Below are positions 1 through 8,579 of a stretch of DNA of 64,000 nucleotides, piece after piece. Under the pieces are notes generated by a model. That model had not been told where the DNA came from. It made no database searches and was given only the letters and a program-made list of their open reading frames with translations. The translations under genes and the position numbers were made by a program. The first letter of the stretch is position 1; each line of letters opens with the position of its first letter. The stretch is taken from NCBI RefSeq assembly GCF_030067815.1, contig NZ_CP125968.1:1790001-1854000 (forward strand), in the 5' to 3' direction. The DNA is from Sporosarcina thermotolerans (lineage in GTDB: Bacteria > Bacillota > Bacilli > Bacillales_A > Planococcaceae).

Positions 1-570
1 GGGCTTCCCCCATCTTTCTCCGACAACGAAACTTCGCAGAATAAAGGGCGATATAATCGTGAACGTGCAGTGGCCTATGCCAATAAGTACGCGGGCCTAG
101 CTTGGGGAGCCGGGAATAATAACCGTTACAATTCGAAATATAAGGATTACACACCACTTGGCGGAGACTGTACCAACTTTGTATCCCAAGTTCTTGGCGA
201 CGAGGAGGAAGGCGGCGGCTTGCAGAAAACGCGCAATTGGAGAAGTGGAAGTAAAGCATGGGTACAAACGGATGCTTTTGAACATTTCTTGCTCTATTCC
301 GGATATGGACGTTTGATTGCAAAGGGGACATTTACAGAAGTTACTGAATCAAGCGACAAACATCCACATGGAGCAATCTCAAGCTTAAAGCCAGGTGACG
401 TGATCGGCTACACGCTAGATGGAGATACGGACCATTTTTCGGTTGTGGTAGGGCAAGATGCTAACGGCTATCCGTTAGTGAATTCCCATACTGCGGATCG
501 GTATCGTGTACCGTTTGACCTCGGCTGGGATAAAACAACGAAATATATCCTCATTCATATCAATGATTAA
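1..570 (+). CDS. Amidase-domain (Amidase_6) protein, 5'-truncated by window edge
   Basis: The frame is open from base 1, so only the C-terminal part is present. The visible protein carries the hallmark of the putative amidase domain family (PF12671): a YNRERAVAYANKYA-like helix, then GGDCTNFVSQ with the presumed catalytic Cys, and a later HFSVVVGQ segment with the presumed His. Members are secreted or cell-surface NlpC/P60-like proteins of Bacillales, usually in the spore or cell envelope. The GTG at base 70 is an internal codon, not the likely start. Family is clear; substrate is unknown. Confidence 0.8.
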   Translation, partial: GLPPSFSDNETSQNKGRYNRERAVAYANKYAGLAWGAGNNNRYNSKYKDYTPLGGDCTNFVSQVLGDEEEGGGLQKTRNWRSGSKAWVQTDAFEHFLLYSGYGRLIAKGTFTEVTESSDKHPHGAISSLKPGDVIGYTLDGDTDHFSVVVGQDANGYPLVNSHTADRYRVPFDLGWDKTTKYILIHIND

Positions 571-660
571 TCGAAAAAGGTCTTGGTAAAAAGTCTCCGT
601 AGTCTACCCCTGTGATCTTGTTCATATAGTTATTAGGACAAGGTCACTTGGGGTGAAAAG

Positions 661-2198
661 ATGAGACTGCCTACCTTTATTAAACAAACAGCGCTGCGTA
701 CTGGTGCTATATTTCTCGTTAAAGTCATCGGTCTCGCCGTTCGCATTCCTTTGTTTAGGCTTCTCGGCTCAGAAGGAATGGGAATTTATCAAATTGTTTA
801 TTCTGTTTATGGATTCGTACTTACGTTGCTCTCAGGTGGTTTTCCTACATCGTTGGCATTATTGACCGCTAAGGATAAAAAACAGGGTTGGCTTGTTTAT
901 AAAAGCCTGGCTGTACCCATTATGTTCCTTGGAACTGTTTCCAGTTTGCTTTGTTTCGCCATAGCGCCTAATATTGCACATTTTCTCGGAGATTACAGCT
1001 TGACGTTTCCCATCCGCTGCCTAGCTCCGGCGCTTTTTATTGTTCCACTGCTTCAGCTATACCGAGGATTCTTACAAGGTGTGGAGTTCTACGGATATGT
1101 GGCCGTTTCTGAACTAATAGAACAAACGGTTCGTGTTGGAACAATGCTTTTGCTTGTCGTTCTATGGCTGAAACAAGGCACTTATGCTGCCGCAGGGGGT
1201 GCCGTTTTCGGTGCATTTACAGGTGCCTGTATCGCATTATTGTTTCTTTGGTTGCTGAAATATAATAAAAGATTGAAGCTGATACCTGCCACCAATAACG
1301 GAACATATAATAAATCCGCCCGGTGGCTGATCCTTGGACCTGGAATTTTTTTGTTTTTCAAATCATCCTTTGCTATTACATTAACGCGTATCGTTATGCC
1401 TGCGTCCGATTTTCTTGATGCGTTAATCATTCCTAGCCGTCTGCAAGTTTCTGGCCTAAGTCAATCAGAGGCTATTGCCATTTTCGGAGAAGTATTCGGA
1501 ATCGCGACAACTATCGTGTATCTACCTACTATTGTTACCGCGGCAATATCATATACGATGGCTGCTAAGTTAACGACCAATTGGCAAAACGGGAAAAAAA
1601 GTAGGTTTGTTGAGCGTTCCAGTCTGTCCTTAGAAATCGGGTGGTTTTGGGGAATCAGTTCCATGTTAATCCTTTTTTTTCATGCGGATGATTTATCTAT
1701 GCTAATTGTGGGTAGTCAAGAGGCAACCGAAGCAATACGCTACATGTCTTTTGCTCCTCTTATTGCCGGCATGCGGGAGCTAACGACAACGATCCTTTGG
1801 GCGGCTGATCAAAAAAGGCTCCCCTAGTCGGTTTACCAGTGGGCCTTATTTGTTCTGCAATCGCCGCTTATTATTTAACTGCAATACCGGGATTCGGTTA
1901 TGCAGGTGTTGCGATTAGCGTTTTTATCTTGGAAATAACATCCCTCCTCTGGAATGCGCTCATTATACAAAAAAGATGCAAAGGCGCGTTTCCTGTAATG
2001 ACGTTATTGGCATATTTAATTTTTCTTGCGTCAATAGGCTTTCTTAACGTTCCGTTCGAAAACTTTCTGTTGTATATCGGTATAGAATCAGGAACCATGC
2101 AATCGCTCGGCAGCATGCTATTTTTTATAGGATGCATTGCCTTATTCTTGCTGCTACAATTTTGGGAAGGGGAAGCTTTAGAAGGTATCGCTAACTAA
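661..2198 (+). CDS. SpoVB/MurJ-like polysaccharide flippase (one frameshift)
   Basis: A multi-pass membrane protein of the MOP/MVF superfamily. It begins KQTALRTGAIFLVKVIGLAV and has many hydrophobic segments, as in the SpoVB/YkvU/YtgP exporters that move lipid-linked cell-wall or cortex precursors. The frame breaks near 1812-1820, where an A6 run should be A7; restoring it gives QKKAPLVGLPVG and joins 661-1827 to 1839-2198. The full length of about 512 residues matches SpoVB (about 518). Which paralogue it is cannot be decided from sequence. The break looks like a sequencing error. Confidence 0.8.
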
Positions 2199-2336
2199 AT
2201 GGAAATTATATGAACCAACGTTCACCTCAGACCTCCTTACACTCTTTTTATTAAGATGATAGGTACGTAGCACATAGCAAAATCCGAGATATAATGGGCA
2301 TCTTTGGAAAGAATGATCTAATCGAAGGAGGAGAAT

Positions 2337-2469
2337 CTCATCCTTACGCATACGGTTTCAAAGTCGAAGCAGCGCTTGCTTCATTCACTGCTCAAGCTTG
2401 TAATTGGAGGAATGCTTGTCGGTGTGCTGTTGTTCAGTCTATTCGTCAGTGCCAACGTAAAAGCTTTTA
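2337..2469 (+). pseudogene. 5' fragment of an unknown membrane protein gene, truncated at a palindrome
   Basis: A strong ribosome binding site (AAGGAGGAG, about 2325-2333) is followed by an open frame with a basic segment and one hydrophobic helix (LVIGGMLVGVLLFSLFVSAN). No normal start codon sits at the right distance; the first codons read CTC ATC CTT. The similarity to a natural N-terminus stops at the 12-bp palindrome TAAAAGCTTTTA (2458-2469), after which the bases belong to an unrelated gene on the other strand. I do not recognise the protein. Confidence 0.4.
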
Positions 2470-2542
2470 ATTGTTCCAGAGCAAGATCCTTTAATTGAGC
2501 CAAATTTTGTAAGGTTTCTTTTGCATATAAATCTGTTGACAT
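2381..2542 (-). pseudogene. 5' fragment of a carboxymuconolactone decarboxylase/AhpD-like gene
   Basis: A ribosome binding site and ATG at 2542 start MSTDLYAKETLQNLAQLKDL and continue to LEQLKAF, resembling the N-terminus of Bacillales carboxymuconolactone decarboxylase-family proteins. From the palindrome at 2458-2469 the frame runs into sequence belonging to the opposite-strand fragment, giving an artificial tail that stops at 2381. Only about 28 residues are natural, and the catalytic Cys-x-x-Cys region is missing. It sits just downstream of a small membrane protein gene (2568-2723), apparently in one operon. The family call is tentative. Confidence 0.35.
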
Positions 2543-2567
2543 ATCAAAAACCCCTTTCAATTTTTTG

Positions 2568-2723
2568 TTAGTTGTTTCCGCTAACACCCGCACCTGAATA
2601 AGCTAAGATAGGGCCAACGCCACCAGCTAATTTAATTGCCCAAATCGCCATACCACCAAAAACAATATAAACAAGCGGAGAAAGGGTAAATTTACCTAAC
2701 AATACAAACCTTCGTAATCTCAT
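2568..2723 (-). CDS. Small membrane protein, 51 residues
   Basis: A short open frame running MRLRRFVLLGKF...GAGVSGNN: a basic start, one hydrophobic segment (about residues 14-30) and a Gly-rich tail. It ends 25 bases before the start of the downstream decarboxylase-like fragment, which suggests co-transcription. No clear Shine-Dalgarno is seen upstream of the ATG at 2723, so the start is less certain. I do not recognise the family. Confidence 0.35.
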   Translation of the reverse strand: MRLRRFVLLGKFTLSPLVYIVFGGMAIWAIKLAGGVGPILAYSGAGVSGNN

Positions 2724-2778
2724 CTATATTAAAATTTAAATATCTAGTTTTCTTTAATGGTGTTATTCCATGAAGAAA

Positions 2779-2810
2779 GACGCTTTCCTTATTTCAGAAA
2801 AGCGCCCTTT
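2779..2810. terminator. Imperfect GC-rich hairpin
   Basis: GACGCTTT (2779-2786) and AAAGCGCC (2799-2806) pair with one mismatch and are followed by TTT. It could be a weak terminator. It lies in the gene-free stretch 2724-2850, which otherwise shows only AT-rich sequence. Confidence 0.3.
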
Positions 2811-2905
2811 AATTGAATAACTAACATTTAGCATTAGTCCTAAAATCACTTAATGCTTCTTCAAGTAACGCACCCATTACTTAAAGTAGAATTTAATTAA
2901 GTGGA

Positions 2906-3609
2906 ATGGCAGAAGCTTACCAGGAACAGGCAAGAAACAAAGATTTCCAGAAGATGAGTTTTGAAGACCGCTTTTCACTTCTAGTCGATCTGGAACATTC
3001 TCGACGTAAAAGCAATAAGCTTCAACGCTTGATCAAAACAGCAACTTTTTTAAACCCAAGTGATAGTATTGAAGACATAGAATATCACGAAGATCGAAAA
3101 CTATATAAAGACTTGATCTTGAAGCTCGCAAGCGGTGCCTATATTCTCGACAGTCACAATATCATATTGAAGGGACCCACTGGGTCCGGCAAGTCATATT
3201 TGGCCAGTGCATTCGGCATATCTGCCTGCCGTCAATTTCACACTGTTAAATACATCCGTCTACCGGAGTTACTTGATGAATTGACACTTGCGAAATTAGC
3301 CGCGGATGGAGCTATCGCGAATTGATTAAGAAATATACGAATGTCGATCTTCTTATCTTAGATGAATGGCTACTGACCGATTTAACGACAGATGAGGCCG
3401 CAATCCTACTTGAAATCACTGAAGCACGCCATAAGGCAGCTTCAACTATCTTCTGTTCACAGATAGACCCTAGCGGATGGCATTTGAAATTGGGGAATGA
3501 AACGATTGCGGAGGCAATATTAGACCGTATTATCCATGACTCCTATCAGATTCTCATAGATGGAGATGTTTCCATGCGAGAGCGCCATGGGTTGGGCGTA
3601 GAAGGTTGA
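2906..3609 (+). pseudogene. istB: IS21-family istB-like ATPase remnant (frameshifted)
   Basis: The protein has the IstB/DnaC AAA+ fold: SFEDRFSLLVDLEH, Walker A GPTGSGKSYLA, then Walker B LLILDEW, and a C-terminal VSMRERHG typical of IstB. It is the ATP-dependent helper of IS21 transposases. The frame breaks near 3312 (GCTATCGC should read GCTTATCGC, giving DGAYRELIKK). The real N-terminus probably extends to an ATG at 2853 through a second indel near 2893, because LSGMAEAY is a normal IstB context. No istA lies upstream, so the element cannot be autonomous. Confidence 0.8.
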
Positions 3610-3610
3610 T

Positions 3611-3828
3611 ATGGTTGTATTAACAAAAAAGGATCTTCGAAAAATGGAGGAAAACTATTACTGGTCTGGTTACAAAAGTTGGTACCCCTTCCCAAAGAAC
3701 TTAAGAAGAAACTCTTGGAGGTCTATGGAGAAGAACCTTTCCCTTACAGCTATTCTGGGCAGGATATATAAGAAGGCAGCAGAAAAATAATTATGGATTA
3801 CTTCGAGAACAGAATAAATACTGATTAA
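3611..3828 (+). pseudogene. Small disrupted ORF after istB
   Basis: An ATG two bases after the istB stop starts MVVLTKKDLRKMEEN. The frame must then shift by one base to continue as LLLVWLQKLVPLPKEL, EVYGEEPFPYSYSGQDI, and read through a TAA to EGSRKIIMDYFENRINTD. The codon pattern looks protein-like across both breaks. It lies between istB and the right-end repeats, so it is probably an accessory ORF of the same IS21-like element. I do not know its function. Confidence 0.4.
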
Positions 3829-3837
3829 AAATCAAAG

Positions 3838-3878
3838 CCCCTACAGTTTAGTACAGTGCTATTCTGTAGGGGGTTTTT
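3838..3878 (+). terminator. Rho-independent terminator closing the istB region
   Basis: CCCCTACAG (3838-3846) pairs with CTGTAGGGG (3864-3872), followed by GTTTTTG. It is placed after the last ORF of the IS21-like remnant. Confidence 0.75.
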
Positions 3879-3885
3879 GATTCAT

Positions 3886-3940
3886 TGGTAAACACCTTGG
3901 CACTCTGTGGTAAATTTCTTGGCGTTGTGTGGTAAAAAAG
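3886..3940 (+). repeat. Right-end tandem repeats of an IS21-like element
   Basis: Three copies starting TGGTAAA occur at exact 22-bp steps (3886, 3908, 3930). The first two share TGGTAAA, a central CTTGGC and TG-rich ends. IS21-family elements typically carry several such terminal repeats that bind the transposase, so this marks the right end. No matching left end was found upstream of istB. Confidence 0.6.
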
Positions 3941-3978
3941 ATGTCACGAGTAAGATCGGGTGGCCGTAATCAAAGAAG

Positions 3979-4010
3979 AACACCAAGGAGAGGCTTCCTT
4001 GGTGTTTTGT
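3979..4010 (-). terminator. Hairpin terminator after bpsB
   Basis: AACACCAAGGA (3979-3989) pairs perfectly with TCCTTGGTGTT (3996-4006). It lies directly beyond the stop of the minus-strand gene at 4010. Confidence 0.7.
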
Positions 4011-4543
4011 CATTTATTCAACAGAAATTCTTTCGTATAATTTGTGGCTTCCTTCAACGCCTTCTCCTCAGTTGGAATTCGTACTGTCATCATCCAACAA
4101 TTGAGGAGGGTGAATAAAACGGCTGTGAAAAATGCATTGAAAAGCAAGGGCAAGACGAGTAATTCCGTTGCAACGATTATATAATTTGGATGACGGATCC
4201 ATTTATATGGACCTTTCCGAACTACCTGAGCATTAGGGAGGACTATGATTTTTGTATTCCAAAACTTGCCCAATGATGAAAGGCACCATATCCGTAAAAG
4301 TTGGGTTACAAGGAAAATAGCTAACAAGAATGGCCAAATCAGTGATAGTTCACGATTGAAAAAAAGAACTTCGGTTAGCAAGGAAATGAAAAAAAGAATA
4401 TGCAACCCAACCATAAATGGATAGTGAGTTGCACCTGCTTCAAAAGCTCCTTGGCTCTTCATCCATTTTTCATTTCGTCTTGCGATGAACAATTCAATTA
4501 GACGTTGCAGGATCACAATTGAGATGACAATACCAAATAACAT
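4010..4543 (-). CDS. bpsB: Isoprenylcysteine carboxyl methyltransferase-family protein (BpsB/YpbQ-like)
   Basis: 177 residues with four or five membrane segments and the C-terminal ICMT signature GPYKWIRHPNYI followed by EEKALKE. In B. subtilis the equivalent BpsB (YpbQ) methylates alkylpyrones made by the type III polyketide synthase BpsA. Here the gene starts 11 bases after the polyketide synthase stop, so the two are surely an operon and the same role is inferred. The length matches the family. Confidence 0.85.
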   Translation of the reverse strand: MLFGIVISIVILQRLIELFIARRNEKWMKSQGAFEAGATHYPFMVGLHILFFISLLTEVLFFNRELSLIWPFLLAIFLVTQLLRIWCLSSLGKFWNTKIIVLPNAQVVRKGPYKWIRHPNYIIVATELLVLPLLFNAFFTAVLFTLLNCWMMTVRIPTEEKALKEATNYTKEFLLNK

Positions 4544-4553
4544 TTAGCTCACC

Positions 4554-5632
4554 TCAATCCCATTTCAACAACAGCAATTCCCCACAAAATCCTGGACCTA
4601 AGGCCGCCATTAAACCGTATTCACCAGGCTCAGGGGAAGATTCCATGAATTGCTTAAGGACGTAGAGGATAGTCGGTGAAGACATATTGCCATGATTCCG
4701 TAGCACTTCTCTTGAAATAGCCGTTTTAGACGAATCGAACCGTAAAGCTGCTTCATATGCCATCAACACTTTTTTTCCTCCCGGATGCGCGATGAAATGT
4801 GTAATATCGTCTTTAGTTAAATTATTTGAGGCTAAGAACTCATGGACGAAGGTCCGAGCCAATTCGTGATGATCGCTGGAATACTTTTTGAGAAGACAAC
4901 ATATAGCCCATTGTTTTTAATATCCCAGCCCATAACATCTTCTGATGCAGGCATTAATTTTGACGTAGTACCAATGATGGCAGGGACCGTTCTGTTCACT
5001 GTAATTTCGGATTGATCGCCTGTAATTAAAGCGCAAGCAACACCATCCGAAAAGAGGGAAACACCGACAAGATTGCTTTTCGAATAATCGTCTTTTTGGA
5101 ACGTCAAACTGCAAAATTCGACTGACAGCACTAATACATTAGATTTCGGAAATGCTTTGCAATATTCAAATGCCCGGCTGACTCCTGCTGCTCCGCCCGC
5201 GCATCCAAGTCCCCATATCGGTATACGCCTTGTATCATCACGAAAAGGAATCAGATTCATGATGCGTGCATCTATGCTGGGCGTTGAAATACCTGTACTT
5301 GAAATGAAGAAAATTGCATCAATTTCAGAAGGATCAACGGGTTTTTCCAAGGTTCTTGGATTTTGTAGGCAAGCCTTTACAGCATCAACCCCCAAATTCA
5401 CGGCATGGTGAATATATAATTCATTCCGCTCTTCAAAATCATGGGCTTGACCATACCACTCAATGGGCATGCATACATCACGTTTTTCGATATCACCATT
5501 TTGGAAGACTTTCAAAAGCCTTTCGATATCTTTGAATCTTTGACTGAATAGAGAGCGGGTAAGTTCGACAGCTTGCTCCTGTTTAACCTCGTGAGGAGGC
5601 AGAACAGTACTGACGGAAACAATTTTTGGCAT
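4554..5632 (-). CDS. bpsA: Type III polyketide synthase (chalcone synthase-like, BpsA), one frameshift
   Basis: The thiolase-fold protein shows the catalytic Cys in IWGLGCAGGA, the His in THFIAHPGG and the Asn in RNHGNMSSP, the full triad of type III polyketide synthases. B. subtilis BpsA makes triketide pyrones from long acyl-CoA and malonyl-CoA. The frame is broken near 4860: a T run one base short separates 4832-5632 (N-terminal) from 4554-4862 (C-terminal). Repair gives NLARTFVHEF and about 360 residues, the normal length. First gene of the bpsA-bpsB operon. Confidence 0.88.
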
Positions 5633-5782
5633 GGATAGACCTCCGTTTAGTTATCATTCTCAAACCTTTACAGAAAAATGTTAAACGTATGCATGTCCTT
5701 ATGGAGAAATTGGGTAAACTTTTGGGCGCTGGATTAAATATAGGTATTAATGTAGTTTATGAATGAGTTGAAGGGATTATGA

Positions 5783-5805
5783 AAGCCCGGCAAATTAGCG
5801 GGCTT
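5783..5805 (-). terminator. Terminator overlapping the yqxD stop
   Basis: AAGCCCG (5783-5789) and CGGGCTT (5799-5805) form a stem that reaches the first base of the stop codon of the minus-strand gene. The rest of the gap 5633-5782 is AT-rich and shows no further feature I can name. Confidence 0.55.
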
Positions 5806-6254
5806 CAATTTGGAGGAATTACAGTATTGCATAAATCACGCAGCTTATTCACGAATCTTTCATTGTTTTCCTTTGAACGTTTTTTGGGACCTCTAAGCCT
5901 TCCCCCAGCAGCCCGAATTCTTTGTGCAGTATGACGGGCGAAAAGAAGCTGATCGATATTTTCTTCAGTATAGCGTCTACCGTTCTGATCAATCGGATGA
6001 CCTTGTTTTGCTAATACCATTGCGGCTAAGCCATAATCCTGTGTAATAACGATATCTCCTTTTTTAACACGGTTGACCAAAACAAAATCGACTGCATCCG
6101 CGCCTTTGGAGACAATTACGGTCTCAGCTCCGTCCCGATGCATTTCATGTGCAGTGTCACAAATGAGAATGCACGGAAGCTTGAACTGTTTCGCAATGGA
6201 AATCGTTTCGTTTACAACAGGACAGCCATCTGCATCTACAAAAATCGTCGCCAT
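5805..6254 (-). CDS. yqxD: YaiI/YqxD family protein (UPF0178, DUF188)
   Basis: 149 residues, full length for the family. It starts MATIFVDADGCPVV, with the conserved DADGCPV motif, and later carries ITQDYGLAA and RGPKKRS, both typical. The fold is PIN-like (NYN/DUF188), suggesting a nuclease, but no activity is established as far as I know. Single gene with its own terminator. Confidence 0.9.
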   Translation of the reverse strand: MATIFVDADGCPVVNETISIAKQFKLPCILICDTAHEMHRDGAETVIVSKGADAVDFVLVNRVKKGDIVITQDYGLAAMVLAKQGHPIDQNGRRYTEENIDQLLFARHTAQRIRAAGGRLRGPKKRSKENNERFVNKLRDLCNTVIPPN

Positions 6255-6427
6255 TGTCTCGACCTCTTTTCAATTTTACAGTATGGAAGCTTGTGGAAGG
6301 ACCATGCTGTAAATGGATTGATGTCTACTATATCATATTCAAAAGTTTTAATTTAATTCAAAGAGGGAATGACAAGAAAAAATGGGTTTAGGAGGGATAT
6401 GTAATAAAGGAAGAAAATAATTATGGG

Positions 6428-6637
6428 ATGACTATTGAGGAAGCGGAGAACTATGGCCGTAGCGTTAATGCAAGAAATGCGGCAGTGGAAAGAAATATAA
6501 TGAGTGAAGAGCAGGAAATCATACCTGCAAATCAGCTGCCACCTCCATTAAATGAAGAGGAAATTAAAAAACGTGTTGGTGCAGAGAATTTTAGAAACCT
6601 CGATGATGCGAAGGTTATGAACTCCATAAACAGTTGA
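6428..6637 (+). CDS. Small hydrophilic protein of unknown function
   Basis: 69 residues, rich in Glu/Asn, no membrane segment: MTIEEAENYGRSVNARN... ending ...AKVMNSINS. The open frame extends upstream of the ATG to about 6392 without a start codon, and a good ribosome binding site (GGAGGG, 6391-6396) precedes an ATG at 6399 in another frame, so the true N-terminus may be about 10 residues longer with a missing base between. It is followed by its own terminator. Not recognised; size and composition recall small spore or stress proteins, but no motif supports that. Confidence 0.55.
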   Translation: MTIEEAENYGRSVNARNAAVERNIMSEEQEIIPANQLPPPLNEEEIKKRVGAENFRNLDDAKVMNSINS

Positions 6638-6667
6638 AGAGGGCAGAAAATGCCCTCTTTATTTTTT
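6637..6667. terminator. Bidirectional terminator
   Basis: AAGAGGGCA (6637-6645) pairs with TGCCCTCTT (6651-6659) and is followed by TATTTTTTT. It lies between convergent genes and can serve both. Confidence 0.8.
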
Positions 6668-6673
6668 TACAGA

Positions 6674-7707
6674 TCACTTCACTGTGATTCTTCCGTTATC
6701 CGATTTCAATTGAATCTGATATTCTTCCGCGCCGAAGCGAGTACGAGAGTTTCTATCACCATACACATCTATTCGTCCATGGCCAGTTTTTGCCGAAATT
6801 AGTGCATTTGTTGGCTTACGAACCGACTTCACTTCAATACTTCCATTATCTGTTTCAAAATTGATATTACGGTCAAGATGTTCCGTTACAAGTGTAATTC
6901 GACCGTTGTCGGTAACACCTACCAAGTTCCCATCTACATGTTCGAACTCGATTCTGCCATTATCCGATTTGGCATGAATTAAATCGGCTTCTACATGCGC
7001 AAGCGTTATTGGCCGTTATCTGTTTTTGCTTTTAATCTATCACTTTGCACTTTCGAAATTTCAATTCTTCCGTTATCGGTCTCCGCAATAAGTACTGTAG
7101 CTGCCAATTCAGCTAATTCAATTCTACCGTTATCTGTGCGTGCATCAATCGTTTTTCCTATTAATTTTTCGGCATTTATCCGGCCGTTATCCGATTTCAT
7201 AGAAATGGATTGGTAAAGCTTTTTCGGAATGAACACGTTCAATGCCACCGCCTTTGTATTGAAGTTGAACACAAATAACCAAAGACCTTTCTTTTTCAAC
7301 CTGACCTTTAATGTATCTCCAACTACATCAGCCGTCAGTTCTAACTTATCATTGGGATTCAACAATTCAATCTTTGTTTCGTTGTTATTAGAAGGAATGA
7401 CTGTAAGAGTGCCATGAAATACCTCAATATCGACTTTTGAAAAACTGTCGTCCTGAATCGTGATCACTTCACTCGATGGATCTTTTGCAACGTTGGTGTT
7501 TGTTTCACTAAACGGGTAGGCGTCTAATAACTCTGCTGCAATTTTATCTGGTGTGCCGAGTGAAGAAGCTATTTCTGTTTCCGTTTTTCCATCAGCCTTG
7601 CCATTCGAAAAGTACTCACGTATATCTTGCAGAATATCGTTTCTCTCCTCAGTTGGCAATCTTTTTAAGGCTTGCTCAAGTTCCATGATAAATTGGTTTT
7701 CAGTCAT
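6674..7707 (-). CDS. HAAS-domain protein with DUF4097 repeats (one frameshift)
   Basis: The N-terminal 70 residues ([17 protein letters not shown]...[13 protein letters not shown]) form a HAAS/DUF1700 domain, known as the sensor partner of PadR regulators. The C-terminal part is a DUF4097 beta-solenoid in which [11 protein letters not shown] motifs recur about nine times every 19-25 residues. The frame breaks near 7004 (an A run one short: DNGQITLAHV), splitting it into 7006-7716 and 6674-6925; full length is about 344. The start chosen is the ATG at 7707 behind GAGGAAGG; it overlaps the padR stop by 8 bases. No membrane segment is visible. Confidence 0.8.
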
Positions 7708-8026
7708 TACGAACACCTTCCTCGATTAATTTATTTACACCTTCCGTGAAACTGCGCCATTCATTTAATTGCTCATGTAAGTACTCACGCCCTGCATCCG
7801 TCAACTTATAATATTTACGGGGAGGTCCTTCAGATGATTCCTGTAAATAGGTCGTAAAATAACCTTCTTTCGTCAATCGGCGCAGCAGCGGATAAACAGA
7901 TCCTTCAGATATGGAAATCTGATCAGAGATTTTCTGTACCAATTCATAGCCATAACGGTCTTGTTTATCCAATAAAACAAGGACACATAAGTTTAAAACA
8001 CCTTTTTTGAATTGAATATTCACCAT
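7700..8026 (-). CDS. PadR-family transcriptional regulator
   Basis: 108 residues, the compact PadR-s2 type: winged helix with [27 protein letters not shown], then EGYFTTY and [14 protein letters not shown]. Translationally coupled to the HAAS-DUF4097 gene downstream, a standard PadR/HAAS pairing in which the HAAS protein modulates the regulator. It probably represses its own promoter through the dyad at 8054-8100. Confidence 0.92.
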   Translation of the reverse strand: MVNIQFKKGVLNLCVLVLLDKQDRYGYELVQKISDQISISEGSVYPLLRRLTKEGYFTTYLQESSEGPPRKYYKLTDAGREYLHEQLNEWRSFTEGVNKLIEEGVRND

Positions 8027-8053
8027 CTATCCCTCCTTTTTTAGTACAGTGTA

Positions 8054-8100
8054 ATGAATACTACTGTGTTAAGTGTAATATATCATACAGTATTATTCAT
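8054..8100 (-). promoter_or_regulatory. padR promoter with inverted-repeat operator
   Basis: Two 14-bp arms, ATGAATACTACTGT (8054-8067) and ACAGTATTATTCAT (8087-8100), are inverted repeats with one mismatch and a 19-bp spacer. On the minus strand a -35 TTGCAA and -10 TATATT spaced 17 bp lie within or next to the upstream arm. This is the expected placement for PadR self-repression (inference). Confidence 0.65.
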
Positions 8101-8188
8101 TGCAAGGTACTGTAAGAATTATTTTGAAACTATATTTGTATTTTGACGTAAGGTATATATGGATTGTTAATTGTTTTGTATATAGTGA

Positions 8189-8322
8189 TTTCCGTTGCTT
8201 GGAGTGAAAGGCGGCGACTCCTGCGGGAATAGCATGAGCTGAAGACCCCGCAACGAAGCGTAGCGGAGTGAGGAGGCTGAAGCCATGCCCGCGGAAAGCG
8301 TCCGCCTGTAACGGAAAGCAAC
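8189..8322. repeat. GC-rich dispersed repeat element of Bacillales type
   Basis: A GC-rich block in an AT-rich spacer, bounded by TTTCCGTT (8189-8196) and AACGGAAA (8310-8317) with inner GGCGGCGAC/GCGTCCGCC arms, so the whole unit can fold on itself. Its core phrases (CGACTCCTGCGGGAA, GCTGAAGACCCCGCA, GAGGAGGCTGAAGCC) are ones I recall from repeats scattered through many Bacillus genomes. The open frames on the minus strand through it are not genes. It fills most of the spacer between padR and the next gene. Confidence 0.7.
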
Positions 8323-8351
8323 TATTTATAAGTACATAAGGAGGTAATTTC

Positions 8352-8506
8352 ATGGACGGTAGTTATTTTGTTGGGTGGGGACATTTTCACTCATTAACGC
8401 AGGAATTGCACAGGGGAAGAATAGAAGTGGGTTGAATTGGTTTTTGTTATCTTTGGTTTTAGGTCCAATTGCGACTTTCTTTTTAGTGATTTCAGAGAAA
8501 AGATAA
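8352..8506 (+). CDS. Small membrane protein, about 51 residues (one frameshift)
   Basis: A clear AAGGAGG ribosome binding site precedes ATG at 8352 (MDGSYFVGWG). Adding one G to the G4 run near 8380 continues as TFSLINAGIAQGKNRSG, then NWFLLSLVLGPIATFFLV and ISEKR. The QGKNRSGLNWFLLSLVLGPIAT part resembles short Bacillales membrane proteins whose second half reads 'K.RN..W...L.LGPIA...L'. Function unknown. Confidence 0.6.
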
Positions 8507-8579
8507 TCTTTCAAAATCCGTAATTTGTGGTAGACTATTTCTATAGTCGAAATAAATTGTGTTTTAGGGGGAAGTTAAA

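Noticed and set aside
3929..4117. Short basic plus-strand ORF
   Set aside because: It spans IS end repeats, a terminator and the 3' end of bpsB on the other strand.
8093..8353. Minus-strand ORFs inside the GC-rich repeat
   Set aside because: They read through a structured dispersed repeat and the padR promoter; no ribosome binding site.
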